Assembly: GCF_000953635.1 (NCBI RefSeq)
Contig: NZ_LN614830.1
Coordinates: 797,001 to 861,000, forward strand
Reading direction: 5' to 3'
DNA: 64,000 nucleotides
Source of the DNA: Legionella micdadei
GTDB lineage: Bacteria > Pseudomonadota > Gammaproteobacteria > Legionellales > Legionellaceae
Numbering within the stretch: the stretch's first letter is position 1; each line of letters opens with the position of its first letter. Shown here piece after piece: positions 1-9,363 of this stretch. The position numbers and the translations under genes are program-made. Below the pieces are notes generated by a model. The model ran no database searches and had not been told where the DNA came from. It was given only the letters and a program-made list of their open reading frames with translations.

Positions 1-842
1 TAATAACTGAATGGAACGAATAGTTCTTTCCCATCTATTTTGACCTGGGCAAAAAGTTTTATCGCTCCTGCTTTTTGCGGCTCAATATGGAAGTTAAGTT
101 CAGGACCCCCTCTATCTGTCGCTTGCGAAGGCTCTGTTCCCATCGGATGAACATGCATTACCGTATTAAAATCATCGCTAAACCCAACGATATGGGCATA
201 AGCACCCATGATGGGTTCTAAATTGTGCACGGGATTACCCTGTGCATCAGTGATGTCAATTTTTCCCATTGTTGCTTTACCCAGCTCTAGCTTAGGTTTA
301 TCAAAAGATAATTTAAATTTGTATCCACCAACGACACTCTCAGTGGTAATGCGAGGAATAATTTGAGCAAAATTAGATTTGGATTTGTATAAGTCAGCGA
401 TGATGTACTCTTGTTTCATAGTATTCACAGGCACAAGATCAGCCCAAATACGGTAATTTGCGTCCTTTTTCTTTGGTTTCCAAGAAAATTGATAGACACC
501 AGGTTCTTCTGTAGCGACAGGATGGACGTGACTGTAATCACTAAGGCTGTCGTCAATGATGAGCATGTGGATTTTCTGAGTGTGTACTTCATTGAGATCT
601 TGCAAATGTATGGGCTTATTGGTTCCAATCTCAGTTAATTTTACAAAAACTAAATCCTTCCCGCGCCCGCTTACTATTCGTTCCACTGACATTTTAATTG
701 ACGGTTGATCGTTTTTTCCTACTATTCTCGAATGACGGTGCATTTCATTCGTATGTGCCAAGCAGAAGGGTTGATAAAATAAGCCTAGAAAAAAAATGCT
801 TAAACCGAAAAAAAATTTAACTATCGTGTGTAAATTGGTCAC
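1..842 (-). CDS. Secreted protein with two HVHP motifs (partial)
   Basis: Last gene of the copper/heavy-metal efflux operon; its 3' end lies at or beyond the window edge, where the final visible bases (TA) could begin a stop or a Tyr codon. About 280 residues are visible. I chose the GTG at 842 because GGAG precedes it and because it yields a clean signal peptide: a charged start, a hydrophobic run FFFGLSIFFLGLF, then a likely cleavage after FCLA. The mature part has two similar halves, each with an HVHP motif (YSHVHPV and MHVHPMG), which suggests metal binding in the periplasm. It overlaps the end of helA by 26 bases, so translation is probably coupled. The family is not one I can name; a copper-related function is inferred from histidine motifs and operon position. 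Confidence 0.7.
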   Translation of the reverse strand, partial: MTNLHTIVKFFFGLSIFFLGLFYQPFCLAHTNEMHRHSRIVGKNDQPSIKMSVERIVSGRGKDLVFVKLTEIGTNKPIHLQDLNEVHTQKIHMLIIDDSLSDYSHVHPVATEEPGVYQFSWKPKKKDANYRIWADLVPVNTMKQEYIIADLYKSKSNFAQIIPRITTESVVGGYKFKLSFDKPKLELGKATMGKIDITDAQGNPVHNLEPIMGAYAHIVGFSDDFNTVMHVHPMGTEPSQATDRGGPELNFHIEPQKAGAIKLFAQVKIDGKELFVPFSY

Positions 843-3800
843 TATGTAAGTCTCCAGAGTTACTACTCATACGTTTTTCTCGCCGCTTTTCCATCGCATT
901 ATATATTGTTGGTACAACAATCATATTCAACAGGGTGGAAGTAAAGAGTCCACCTAATAACACTTGGGCTAAAGGCCTCTCCAGCTCTTTACCTACTGGT
1001 GAACCCCACAGCAAAGGGATTAAGCCTAAAGCAGCGGTAGCAGCAGTCATTAAAACTGGGACAAGCCGATCAAGGGTACCTTGGACTACAATGTCCTGTA
1101 ATGGTTTGCCTTCTGACTTCAATTGGTTGAAATGACTGACCAAAATAATACCATTGCGAGCAGCAATTCCAAAGAGGGTAATAAAACCAATCATCGCTGC
1201 TATGCTCATTTCACCGCTGGCGAAATAAAGTGATAAAACACCGCCGATTAGTGCTAATGGTAAGTTACAAAGGACCAAAAGGGCTTCGCCCAATTTTCCA
1301 AATGCTTTATACAAGAGAAGTAGCATGGCTATAACGGCTAAAATACCCAAAAATAAGATTGTTCGGGTTGCTTGTTGCTGGCTTTTAAATTGTCCGCCAT
1401 ATTGAATAAAATAGCCGTTGGGAAGTTGTATCTTTTCTTTAATTTGCTGCTGAACCTCCTGAATTACACTGCCTAGATCACGTCCTGCTACGTTAAAGCC
1501 AACTGAAATCATCCGTTGTGTATTTTCGCGACTAATCGAGAAAGGTTGTTCTTCTTCCCCAATTTGTGCTACTGCCCGCAAAGGGATTTTACCGCCATTC
1601 TCTATTCCTGCACCGTGGGCATCGATTAACATGTCTTGTACTGCCCTAACAGTGTCCCTTCCTGATTCGGCCATGCGTAGGTAAAGATCAAAACTTCGCT
1701 GTCCCTCCAATACACTAGAAACACGGACTCCGTTGAGCAAAGTTTGCACATCTTCGGAAATTTGTCCCACATTAATGCCATAACGTGCTGCTTTCTCGCG
1801 ATCAATCTTAATGATTAATTGTGGGACGTTGATTTGCTGCTCTCTATTGACATCGACAATACCAGGAATTTTTTTGAGCAATGATTCTACTGACGCGCCT
1901 AATTGATTAAGCGTTTGGAGATTGTCGCCAAAAATTTTTATTGCAATCTGTGAGCGAACCCCTGAAAGCACTTCATCCATGCGGTGAGCAATAAATTGGC
2001 CTATATTAAAAACAGCACCAGGAATATTTGCCAAGTCTTGGCGAATTCTCTTAATTAATTCGACCGATCGCATGCTTTTATCTTTATCAAAATTAAGATT
2101 CACATCGAATTCGCTCACATTAGGAGGTAATGCATCTTCGTCAATTGCACTTCGTCCCGCACGCTGAGAAATAGAGGTTACTTGCGGGTATTTGAGTAAT
2201 TCTTTACGAACTTGTTCGCCAATTCGCATCGATTCACTGAGTGAGGTGCCAGGTAGGGTGGTCATGGCGATAATGTAATTGCCCTCATGAAATTCTGGAA
2301 GGAAGGCAGTACCAAAGAAGGGTAGCAAAGCAAGAGCAAGTAAAATTCCTAAACCGGCGAAGCTCATTATGGACCAAAGATGGTTCAAAGCCCAATTTAG
2401 AATACGCTGAAAATGAGCTTTAAGAAGCTTGGCAAAGGGCGTTTCTTTCTCTACAAAACTGGCTTCTGGATTTTCTGTCATTTGCGCAATTCGTTCTGCG
2501 TTTGTCATCGGATGCAAAACGATATTTTGTTCATTTTGTTTTTCCCGACGATAAACTAAAAGCAGGTAACACAATGCAGGAACCATAGTAATGGAAACAA
2601 CCAGTGAGCCAATCACTGATGCAATATACGCTACAGCTAAAGGACCAAAAATTCGCTCTGCAATACCGGATAGAAAAAAAATAGGGAGAAACACCAGGCT
2701 AATAATCAAAGTGGCATAAATCACAGAATTTCTAATTTCGAGAATTGAATCGAAAACAACTTCGATTGCAGGTTGAGGAGAAATAGATAAGCGATTTAAT
2801 TGTAAGCGGCGTAAGACATTTTCTACGGTAATAATCCCGTCATCGACAACTTCACCAATGGCTATGGCAATTCCTCCAAGCGTCATTGCATTAATTCCAA
2901 AACCAAACAGGTGCAGTACTAAAATACCAAGAATAAAGGAAACGGGCATTGCCAAGAAGGTGATCAATGACGCACGAATATTCATTAAAAAGATGAATAA
3001 TACGATGATCACAATGAGCGCACCCTCGAGTAACGCCCAGCTCAGATTCTTAATGGCTGATTCAATGAAATTAGCTTGGCGAAAGACATTGGTATACAAT
3101 TTTATGCCAGGTGGGAGCGAAGCTTTGATTTCATCTAACGCTTCTTGGACTTTGGAAGTGGTTGCTAGGGTATCAGCACCATACGTTTTGGAAATAGTGC
3201 CTATCACAGCATGATCGAAATTATAAGCAGCATCGCCTCTTTTGATTTCGCCACCGAAAGCCACCGTAGCAACGTTATCAACGGTAATTGGGATCCCTTC
3301 TCGTGTGGTAATAAGCGTTTTTTTTATGTCCTCGAGCGTTTTTACTCGACCAATTGCGCCAATAGTGAGTTCTGTCCCTGATCGTTGTAAAAAGGCGCCG
3401 GGAACATTGCGATTTGAATTTGCTAAGGCTTGGCTCACTTCTTCCACACTCACTCGATAAGCTAGCATGCGGGCAGGATCTAAGAGCACTTGATATTGTT
3501 TTACTTCACCTCCCAGTGAAACCACAGAGGCAACGCCGCCCAGCGCCAATATCCTTGGGCGGATCACCCAATCGGAGATAGTACGCAATTCTTCTGGTGA
3601 TACAGTATTGCTAACCAGAGCATATTTCATGAGCCAGCCTACAACAGAGATGACCGGTAACATGACTGGATTTGAACCGGGAGGTAATTGGCCCATCACT
3701 TGTTGAATCCGCTCGTTAATCAACTGCCTATCGCGATAGATATCTGTTTTATCAGCAAAAACAACAGTAATCGTAGACAACCCAACTGTCGTTTTAGAAC

Positions 3801-4047
3801 GGACATGGGTTACTCCAGGGGTCCCATTGATAGCGCTTTCTAAAGGATATGTGATTAAGGCTTCTACTTCTTGCGGTGCTAGCCCAGGTGCTTGAGTTTG
3901 TATAGTGACTTGTGGCGGGGCGAATTCAGGAAAAACATCCACCGGCATTTTCGTTAAGGTATAACCTCCATAGAGGCAAATGCCAATGGTGATGGCTAAG
4001 ATAAGAAGACGATTTTTTAAAGACCAGCTAATTAGGTATTGAAACAT
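817..4047 (-). CDS. helA: Heavy-metal efflux RND pump, inner-membrane subunit (HelA/CzcA-CusA family)
   Basis: Proton-driven inner-membrane pump of the HME-RND family, exporting metal cations across the envelope with an adaptor and an outer-membrane channel. The length of 1076 residues is normal for the family. The N-terminal membrane helix leads into the signature MPVDVFPEFAPPQV (about 34-47). The fourth membrane helix carries the acidic motif GEVVDD (398-403) followed by VENVLRRL, as in metal-type rather than drug-type RND pumps. Two blocks of membrane helices flank two large periplasmic loops. The ATG at 4047 has GGGA upstream. It is last of the pump genes (helC-helB-helA), and a P-type copper ATPase heads the operon. 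Legionella pneumophila has a described helCBA locus of this kind; substrate (Cu/Ag versus Co/Zn/Cd) cannot be settled from sequence alone. Confidence 0.93.
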   Translation of the reverse strand: MFQYLISWSLKNRLLILAITIGICLYGGYTLTKMPVDVFPEFAPPQVTIQTQAPGLAPQEVEALITYPLESAINGTPGVTHVRSKTTVGLSTITVVFADKTDIYRDRQLINERIQQVMGQLPPGSNPVMLPVISVVGWLMKYALVSNTVSPEELRTISDWVIRPRILALGGVASVVSLGGEVKQYQVLLDPARMLAYRVSVEEVSQALANSNRNVPGAFLQRSGTELTIGAIGRVKTLEDIKKTLITTREGIPITVDNVATVAFGGEIKRGDAAYNFDHAVIGTISKTYGADTLATTSKVQEALDEIKASLPPGIKLYTNVFRQANFIESAIKNLSWALLEGALIVIIVLFIFLMNIRASLITFLAMPVSFILGILVLHLFGFGINAMTLGGIAIAIGEVVDDGIITVENVLRRLQLNRLSISPQPAIEVVFDSILEIRNSVIYATLIISLVFLPIFFLSGIAERIFGPLAVAYIASVIGSLVVSITMVPALCYLLLVYRREKQNEQNIVLHPMTNAERIAQMTENPEASFVEKETPFAKLLKAHFQRILNWALNHLWSIMSFAGLGILLALALLPFFGTAFLPEFHEGNYIIAMTTLPGTSLSESMRIGEQVRKELLKYPQVTSISQRAGRSAIDEDALPPNVSEFDVNLNFDKDKSMRSVELIKRIRQDLANIPGAVFNIGQFIAHRMDEVLSGVRSQIAIKIFGDNLQTLNQLGASVESLLKKIPGIVDVNREQQINVPQLIIKIDREKAARYGINVGQISEDVQTLLNGVRVSSVLEGQRSFDLYLRMAESGRDTVRAVQDMLIDAHGAGIENGGKIPLRAVAQIGEEEQPFSISRENTQRMISVGFNVAGRDLGSVIQEVQQQIKEKIQLPNGYFIQYGGQFKSQQQATRTILFLGILAVIAMLLLLYKAFGKLGEALLVLCNLPLALIGGVLSLYFASGEMSIAAMIGFITLFGIAARNGIILVSHFNQLKSEGKPLQDIVVQGTLDRLVPVLMTAATAALGLIPLLWGSPVGKELERPLAQVLLGGLFTSTLLNMIVVPTIYNAMEKRREKRMSSNSGDLHSDQFTHDS

Positions 4048-4068
4048 TTCAGCCGATCCCTTTGCCAG

Positions 4069-5034
4069 TTAGTCATTTCTTTCTTCTACAGGTTGAGGCT
4101 TACTGCCTGTTAGCCAGTATGTATAAAGCTGACGATTACCTTGAGTTACGACTTCATCACCAGCCGCTAAACCGCTTAGAATTTCCGTATAGTTATCATC
4201 ACTGATTCCTGGTTTAACTATAACATGTTGGTAAACATTCCCTTGTTTTTTAAAAACAAATTTTTCATTGTTCGCTTCCATGATCGCTGCATTAGGAATA
4301 ACTAAGGCTGATTTGTTTTCCTGCAATACGAGATAAGCACGGGTAAACATGCCTGGTTTTAATAAGTCTTTGGGATTATCAAGAAGAATTTGGACATTCA
4401 CTGTGCGAGTGAGCGGATCGAGGTTGGGTTCGATAAGGGAGACTTTTCCTTTAAAGATTTGTTTTGGATAACTTAAGACATGTAATCTAGCCTCTTGCCC
4501 CACCTGCACTTTTCCTAAGTCTTCTTCATAAGCTTTTGCAATCACAAGTAGTTTTGAGCGATCGGAAATGTGAAAAAGCACTGTATTTGGTGCTACTGCT
4601 TGACCAAGATTCACATTGCGTGCATCGATAACGCCGCTCATTGGGGCATTCATGACGACACTGGGTGGCGGAGCGCCTATCAGAAGGGATTGTACTTTTA
4701 AAAGAGGTTGGCCAGTTTTCACTTTATCGCCTAAATTTGCATAAAGCTCAGTCACATTTCCTGAGATCCTCACACTCACATCAGCTTGGGCGTTGGGTAA
4801 TAACTGAATTTCCCCATTGAGTCCCAGTGTCTCCTCAAGGGGTTTAGTGATGGCTCTAACGGTTTTAAGATCCATAAGTCTGGATTGTTCTGCGTTAAGT
4901 GAAAATGAGCTGGGGGGAGGCCCTGAAATCTCGAAACGTTCTCCGTGGGCAAATACGAGAGATGCCTTGATTAAGACGGCGAGAAAAACAAGGGATTGTA
5001 ATGCAGTTAGCTTAAGGTTATTTTGGGAAATCAT
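4069..5034 (-). CDS. helB: RND efflux periplasmic adaptor (membrane fusion) subunit
   Basis: Periplasmic adaptor that joins the RND pump to the outer-membrane channel. It is 321 residues long, short for the family. A signal peptide ends at about residue 29 (SLVFA before HGERF). The following lipoyl/barrel-sandwich halves carry the typical pattern GDKVKTGQPLLKV and, later, MNAPMSGVIDARNVNLGQ; a beta-barrel region has DPLTRTVNVQI and LKPGMFTRAYL. The ATG at 5034 has AAAGGA at good distance. The gene overlaps the end of helC by 17 bases and precedes helA by 21 bases, so the three are one transcription unit. No extended metal-binding N-terminal methionine cluster like that of CusB is visible. Confidence 0.9.
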   Translation of the reverse strand: MISQNNLKLTALQSLVFLAVLIKASLVFAHGERFEISGPPPSSFSLNAEQSRLMDLKTVRAITKPLEETLGLNGEIQLLPNAQADVSVRISGNVTELYANLGDKVKTGQPLLKVQSLLIGAPPPSVVMNAPMSGVIDARNVNLGQAVAPNTVLFHISDRSKLLVIAKAYEEDLGKVQVGQEARLHVLSYPKQIFKGKVSLIEPNLDPLTRTVNVQILLDNPKDLLKPGMFTRAYLVLQENKSALVIPNAAIMEANNEKFVFKKQGNVYQHVIVKPGISDDNYTEILSGLAAGDEVVTQGNRQLYTYWLTGSKPQPVEERND

Positions 5035-6343
5035 TTAAATTCCTTTTATCAGTCAAATAGGAACACAATGAAATATTGCCGCCATTACCAAGTGCTGTAC
5101 AAAATTTAACTAATGATTGTAAGTATTTTTCGAGCATATTGAGATAGGCTACTTGGAGATCATTTTGTTGACGCTGTATTTGTAATACTTCCAGAAGTGA
5201 CACTTGGCCATTTTTATAGGCGTCTCTTGCTAATTTAACATTGCGGTAGGTGAGTTTTACGGTTTTTTGACGAGATTGTTCGAGTGCTTTTTCTAACGCT
5301 TTTAATTGCGCATAATTGCTGGCCACTTCAGTTTGAATCGCTAATTTCAAAGCTTTCATTTTCCCAAGCGCTTGTGTGCCCACTGCACTTGCTTCCATGA
5401 TCTTACCCTGATTTGCATTAAACAAAGGGAATGGGACAGCTAAGCCAACACTCAGGGCGCGATCCGGTTTTTGTGGATCACCCCCTTCGACAAATATTTT
5501 GCTTTGTTGAAAAGCGACACCTACTGTCCAATCAGCCCATCGTTCAGACCGGGCTAGCCGTTGAGAAGCTTGAGCACGATTTAAGCTGAGCTGAAGTAAT
5601 TGCATATCTGGGCGCTCCTTTAGTGCTAAGGCTTGAGCATCAGTCACGCTGGTTGTTATTAGCCCTGATTTAGGTAGCGATTTATCGAGAAGTAAGGGGG
5701 CGCCTGCCTCACGGCCTATTAATTGGTTAAGCTGGGCAATTTGACTGATGCGTAGACTTTCTAATATCTGTTTTTCTTGGAAAATACGTTGGTATTCTAA
5801 GTTGGCTGAATTGGTGTCGAGCTCAGATACTTCAGCGGCATGAAAACGGTTTTCAGTGACTTGCACTAATTTTTTGTTAATTGCTAAAAGATTTTTAAGC
5901 TGTTTTAAACGATAATCGGTAATTAGAATAGCATAGTAACTTTCAGCAACTGCGCCTTTGAGTTTGCGTTTAGCATCTTTGATTTCAGCCATAGCAATAG
6001 CAATATCAACGCGGGCAACATTTTTTTGGCGACCAATTCGACCAGAAATTGGAAAATTTTGGCTAAAACCTGCACTTCGTGTATATTCACCTTCCCTGGT
6101 AAAGAATTGATCGTCAATGTTATTCAGGTTTAGACTTGGGTTTGGCCATAATCCTGCTTGCACTAAGCGTGCTTGCGCTATCGCAACATTGTACCGGGCT
6201 GCCTTTAAGTCATTGTTATTTTGGATTGCTATTTGAGCTAATTGATTAACGGTTAAACTTTGTGACGCACTGCTGATGGGTGTTCTGGCGAGCATGCTGA
6301 TAATAAAAAGCCAAGCGATTAAAGTAAAACGCTTGTTTCTCAT
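5018..6343 (-). CDS. helC: RND efflux outer-membrane channel (TolC family)
   Basis: Outer-membrane factor of the metal efflux complex, 441 residues. A signal peptide covers about residues 1-26 ([17 protein letters not shown]). The body is the duplicated helical OEP domain: [21 protein letters not shown] near residue 40 is the usual start of the first repeat, and [20 protein letters not shown] begins the second. The start overlaps the copA stop as ATGA, indicating translational coupling, and the 3' end overlaps helB. It lacks the lipobox cysteine found in many CusC-type channels, so it is probably not a lipoprotein. Confidence 0.9.
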   Translation of the reverse strand: MRNKRFTLIAWLFIISMLARTPISSASQSLTVNQLAQIAIQNNNDLKAARYNVAIAQARLVQAGLWPNPSLNLNNIDDQFFTREGEYTRSAGFSQNFPISGRIGRQKNVARVDIAIAMAEIKDAKRKLKGAVAESYYAILITDYRLKQLKNLLAINKKLVQVTENRFHAAEVSELDTNSANLEYQRIFQEKQILESLRISQIAQLNQLIGREAGAPLLLDKSLPKSGLITTSVTDAQALALKERPDMQLLQLSLNRAQASQRLARSERWADWTVGVAFQQSKIFVEGGDPQKPDRALSVGLAVPFPLFNANQGKIMEASAVGTQALGKMKALKLAIQTEVASNYAQLKALEKALEQSRQKTVKLTYRNVKLARDAYKNGQVSLLEVLQIQRQQNDLQVAYLNMLEKYLQSLVKFCTALGNGGNISLCSYLTDKRNLNDFPK

Positions 6344-8535
6344 AGGGTTATCCAGCGTAAGCGGAGTGCATTGAGAATGACAGACACAGAACTAAGCGAC
6401 ATCGCTGCCGCTGCTATCATTGGATTTAAGAGTAATCCTATGAAAGGATAAAGTACCCCTGCGGCTATAGGTATACCTAATGCATTATAAACAAAAGCAA
6501 AAAAGAGGTTTTGGCGTATGTTTCGCATGGTCGCTTCAGAAAGATGACGAGCTTTAACGATGCCATGTAAATCGCCGTGAAGCAAGGTAACGCCAGCACT
6601 TTCTATGGCAACGTCAGTGCCCGTCCCCATGGCAATGCCGATGTCAGCTTTAGCGAGAGCAGGAGCATCATTGACTCCATCTCCAGCCATAGCAACAACT
6701 CGGCCTTTTTCCTGTAATTCAGTCACAATACGACTTTTGTCAGCGGGTAAAACTTCGGCAATCACTGTTTTGATGCCAATCTTTTCGGCGACTGCATTAG
6801 CGGTTTTCTGGTTATCGCCAGTGAGCATGACAATATCGATTCCTTTATCTTGTAAGGCTTTTATGGCATCGCCTGTGCTGGATTTGATCGGATCTTCTAC
6901 GGCTAAAATGGCGGAAATTTGATTATCAATTGCTATGAACATCACTGAAGCGCCTTTTGCCCTAAGTTCGTCAGCATTCATGGAAAGGACTTGATAATCT
7001 ATCCCTAATTCTTGCATTAACGCCGAAGTGCCAATCACGATAGCACGATTTTCAACGCTACCGCGTACCCCTTTACCGGTTATTGCTTCAAACTGACTAA
7101 CCGGGGCGAGTGATAAATTTTTCTCTTTGGCACATGCCACAATCGCATGCGCTAAAGGGTGTTCGCTATGATGCTCCACCGAGGCGGCGAAGGTGAGTAC
7201 TTCGTCCTCTGCAAATGTTTTTAAGGTTATAATTTGGGTTAATTTGGGATGGCCTTCAGTCAGAGTCCCTGTTTTATCAACGACTAAGGTATTTATTTTT
7301 TCCATATGTTCGAGTGCTTCAGCGTCTTTGATGAGTACGCCATTTCCCGCGCCTTTACCCACTCCAACCATAATCGACATCGGCGTTGCGAGTCCTAAAG
7401 CGCAGGGACAAGCAATGATTAATACCGAAACAGCAGCGATGAGTCCATAGCTGAGCGAGGGGGATGGGCCGAAGATAAACCATAAAGCAAAGGCTAATAG
7501 GGCTACGAATATGACAACAGGTACAAACAAGCCAGAAACGGCATCGGCCAAACGTTGAATTGGTGCCCGGCTGCGTTGTGCATCACTAACCATCTGGACA
7601 ATCCGTGAAAGCATTGTATCGCTACCCACATGGATAGCTCTCATAACAAAGCTGCCGCTTAGATTAATGGTGGCGCCAATGAGTTTATCACCAACCCTTT
7701 TGCTAACGGGTAACGATTCGCCAGTGACCATTGACTCATCGACGTTCGATTGACCCTCGACAAGCTCGCCATCCACAGGAATTTTCTCACCGGGTCGTAC
7801 ACGTAACAAATCTCCTACGAAAACTTGATCGAGCGATACCACTGTTTCTTGATTATTTTTATCGAGGCGATACGCTGTTTCGGGGGCTAATTTCAATAAT
7901 GCCCGTATGGCCCCCCCTGTTTTTTCTCGTGCTTTTAATTCAAGTACTTGCCCAAGTAAAACTAAAGTTGTAATGACCGCGGCTGCTTCAAAATAAACGC
8001 TTATCATCCTATGTTCATTGAGCAAACTCTTAGGGAAAAAGCCAGGAAATAAAGTGGCTACGACACTATATCCCCATGCTACAGCGGTACCCATTGCAAT
8101 CAAAGTGAACATATTTAATCGACGGGTTTTTAACGATTGCCAACCCCGTTGGAAAAAAGGCCAACCACACCAGAGGACAACTGGAGTCGCTAAAACCAAT
8201 TGAATCCAAATTGATAATGGGATAGGAAGCCAGTTTGCGAAAGCGTATTCACCCATTGCCAGTATGAATACTGGAACACTGAGTAATAAGGCAATCCAAA
8301 ATCTTTGTCGCATGTCAACATATTCTGGGTTACTCGTTTCTTCACTAATTGCCTCAGGCTCTAATGCCATGCCACAAATTGGACAACTTCCAGGCTTTTC
8401 TTGGCGAATTTCGAGGTGCATTGGGCAGGTATATATGACTACACCGTTTACCAGTTGAGATTTTGGAATTTTTTTTGAGTGGTTCATTGAATGGCAGCAA
8501 CTTTTTTTTTCTTTTGGGGGGTGTTGATGTTCCAT
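6340..8535 (-). CDS. copA: Copper-transporting P1B-type ATPase
   Basis: Inner-membrane ATPase pumping Cu(I) out of the cytosol, 731 residues. All P-type landmarks are present: TGES (271-274), the CPC ion-site motif in a membrane helix (376-378, [11 protein letters not shown]), the phosphorylated aspartate in DKTGTLT (D420), the SEHPLA histidine-proline motif and [10 protein letters not shown] in the hinge. The C-terminal helices carry YN and MSLSSVSV motifs typical of Cu(I) pumps. The N terminus has no classical CxxC HMA domain; instead a His/Cys-rich stretch is followed by a short CPMH...CPICGM metal-binding module (about 37-56). It heads the hel operon, which makes copper or silver the likely substrate of the whole unit. 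No copper-sensor operator could be recognised upstream. Confidence 0.94.
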   Translation of the reverse strand: MEHQHPPKEKKSCCHSMNHSKKIPKSQLVNGVVIYTCPMHLEIRQEKPGSCPICGMALEPEAISEETSNPEYVDMRQRFWIALLLSVPVFILAMGEYAFANWLPIPLSIWIQLVLATPVVLWCGWPFFQRGWQSLKTRRLNMFTLIAMGTAVAWGYSVVATLFPGFFPKSLLNEHRMISVYFEAAAVITTLVLLGQVLELKAREKTGGAIRALLKLAPETAYRLDKNNQETVVSLDQVFVGDLLRVRPGEKIPVDGELVEGQSNVDESMVTGESLPVSKRVGDKLIGATINLSGSFVMRAIHVGSDTMLSRIVQMVSDAQRSRAPIQRLADAVSGLFVPVVIFVALLAFALWFIFGPSPSLSYGLIAAVSVLIIACPCALGLATPMSIMVGVGKGAGNGVLIKDAEALEHMEKINTLVVDKTGTLTEGHPKLTQIITLKTFAEDEVLTFAASVEHHSEHPLAHAIVACAKEKNLSLAPVSQFEAITGKGVRGSVENRAIVIGTSALMQELGIDYQVLSMNADELRAKGASVMFIAIDNQISAILAVEDPIKSSTGDAIKALQDKGIDIVMLTGDNQKTANAVAEKIGIKTVIAEVLPADKSRIVTELQEKGRVVAMAGDGVNDAPALAKADIGIAMGTGTDVAIESAGVTLLHGDLHGIVKARHLSEATMRNIRQNLFFAFVYNALGIPIAAGVLYPFIGLLLNPMIAAAAMSLSSVSVILNALRLRWITL

Positions 8536-8716
8536 AGCCTACCATCCTATGTTCTGCAGTTTTGATATATCTATTCTAGCAATGGTGGGAAGACAACTCT
8601 ACATGAGATATTTGTATTGCAAGTTATTCTGTTCTACATTTAGCAGGTAGTAATTAAAAATTGAAGATATTTAACTTATTGGATTATTGGGAATTTTGCT
8701 GTAAAGGAAAGCGATC

Positions 8717-9268
8717 ATGATTATAAAAACCTGTGATATCACCGATGTTAAACATGTTATTACCCCTGATGAAAATTACGAAATAACACTTGATTCACCT
8801 GCTCTCGATATTTTTACTGATTTCAAAAAAACACCTCCTTTAGTAATCGATCAATCATTGGATGTGGTCACGGCCGAAGATTTAATGAAAAAAACGCATG
8901 TCAAATTAAAGTTGGTGCTAGATAAAGGTGAATTTGTCGGCGCTCTTGCTTATGAGGATTTAATTGGTGAAAAGGTCATGTCTCGAACTAATCATGTCCA
9001 CCGCACTGATATCTTTGTTTCTGAGGTGATGACGCCAAAAACATGCTTAAAAGCAATTGAATTTAACGATGTAAAACGCGCAAAAATTAGGGATATTGTT
9101 GAAACACTGAAGAATGAAGGAAAGCAACATTTCCTTGTTATTGATGGGGCAGAGCACCATATCCGTGGGATTTTTTCTGCTTCGGATATCGCACGACGGT
9201 TACATGTCCCGATAAATATTGATAGAGTTTCTACGTTTGTTGATATTTATAAGGCCTTAAAACATTAG
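8717..9268 (+). CDS. CBS-domain protein
   Basis: Cytoplasmic protein of 183 residues composed mainly of a CBS-domain pair (Bateman module), which usually binds adenine nucleotides to regulate a partner. The first CBS half lies around residues 40-90 (VVTAEDLMKK, LVLDKGEFVGALAYEDLIG). The second spans about 100-170, with VSEVMTPK, KQHFLVID and IRGIFSASDIARRL matching typical CBS strands. No catalytic or membrane domain is attached, so it probably acts on another protein or as a nucleotide sensor. AAGGAA precedes the ATG. It is divergent from copA with a 181-base gap and convergent with purH. Confidence 0.8.
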   Translation: MIIKTCDITDVKHVITPDENYEITLDSPALDIFTDFKKTPPLVIDQSLDVVTAEDLMKKTHVKLKLVLDKGEFVGALAYEDLIGEKVMSRTNHVHRTDIFVSEVMTPKTCLKAIEFNDVKRAKIRDIVETLKNEGKQHFLVIDGAEHHIRGIFSASDIARRLHVPINIDRVSTFVDIYKALKH

Positions 9269-9310
9269 GTTTAAAAAATTTTACGTAGATGGTTTAACTA
9301 TGCGTGAATC

Positions 9311-9348
9311 TGCGTGAAGAAGCATTGTCTATCAGGCATCTTCACGCA
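9311..9348. terminator. Candidate bidirectional hairpin between CBS gene and purH
   Basis: TGCGTGAAGA at 9311-9320 is the reverse complement of TCTTCACGCA at 9339-9348, and an inner GC/GC pair extends the stem across one mismatch. The TGCGTGAA half is also directly repeated at 9301-9308. It sits between convergent genes, as a terminator would, but has no U-run on either side. Confidence 0.4.
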
Positions 9349-9363
9349 CACATAAAAAGCATG

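Noticed and set aside
2858-3214. Plus-strand frame of 118 codons inside helA
   Set aside because: It is fully inside a certain RND gene and is a reading-frame shadow.
8536-8716. CueR-type operator upstream of copA
   Set aside because: Promoter-like hexamers exist, but no convincing dyad of the CueR kind was seen.
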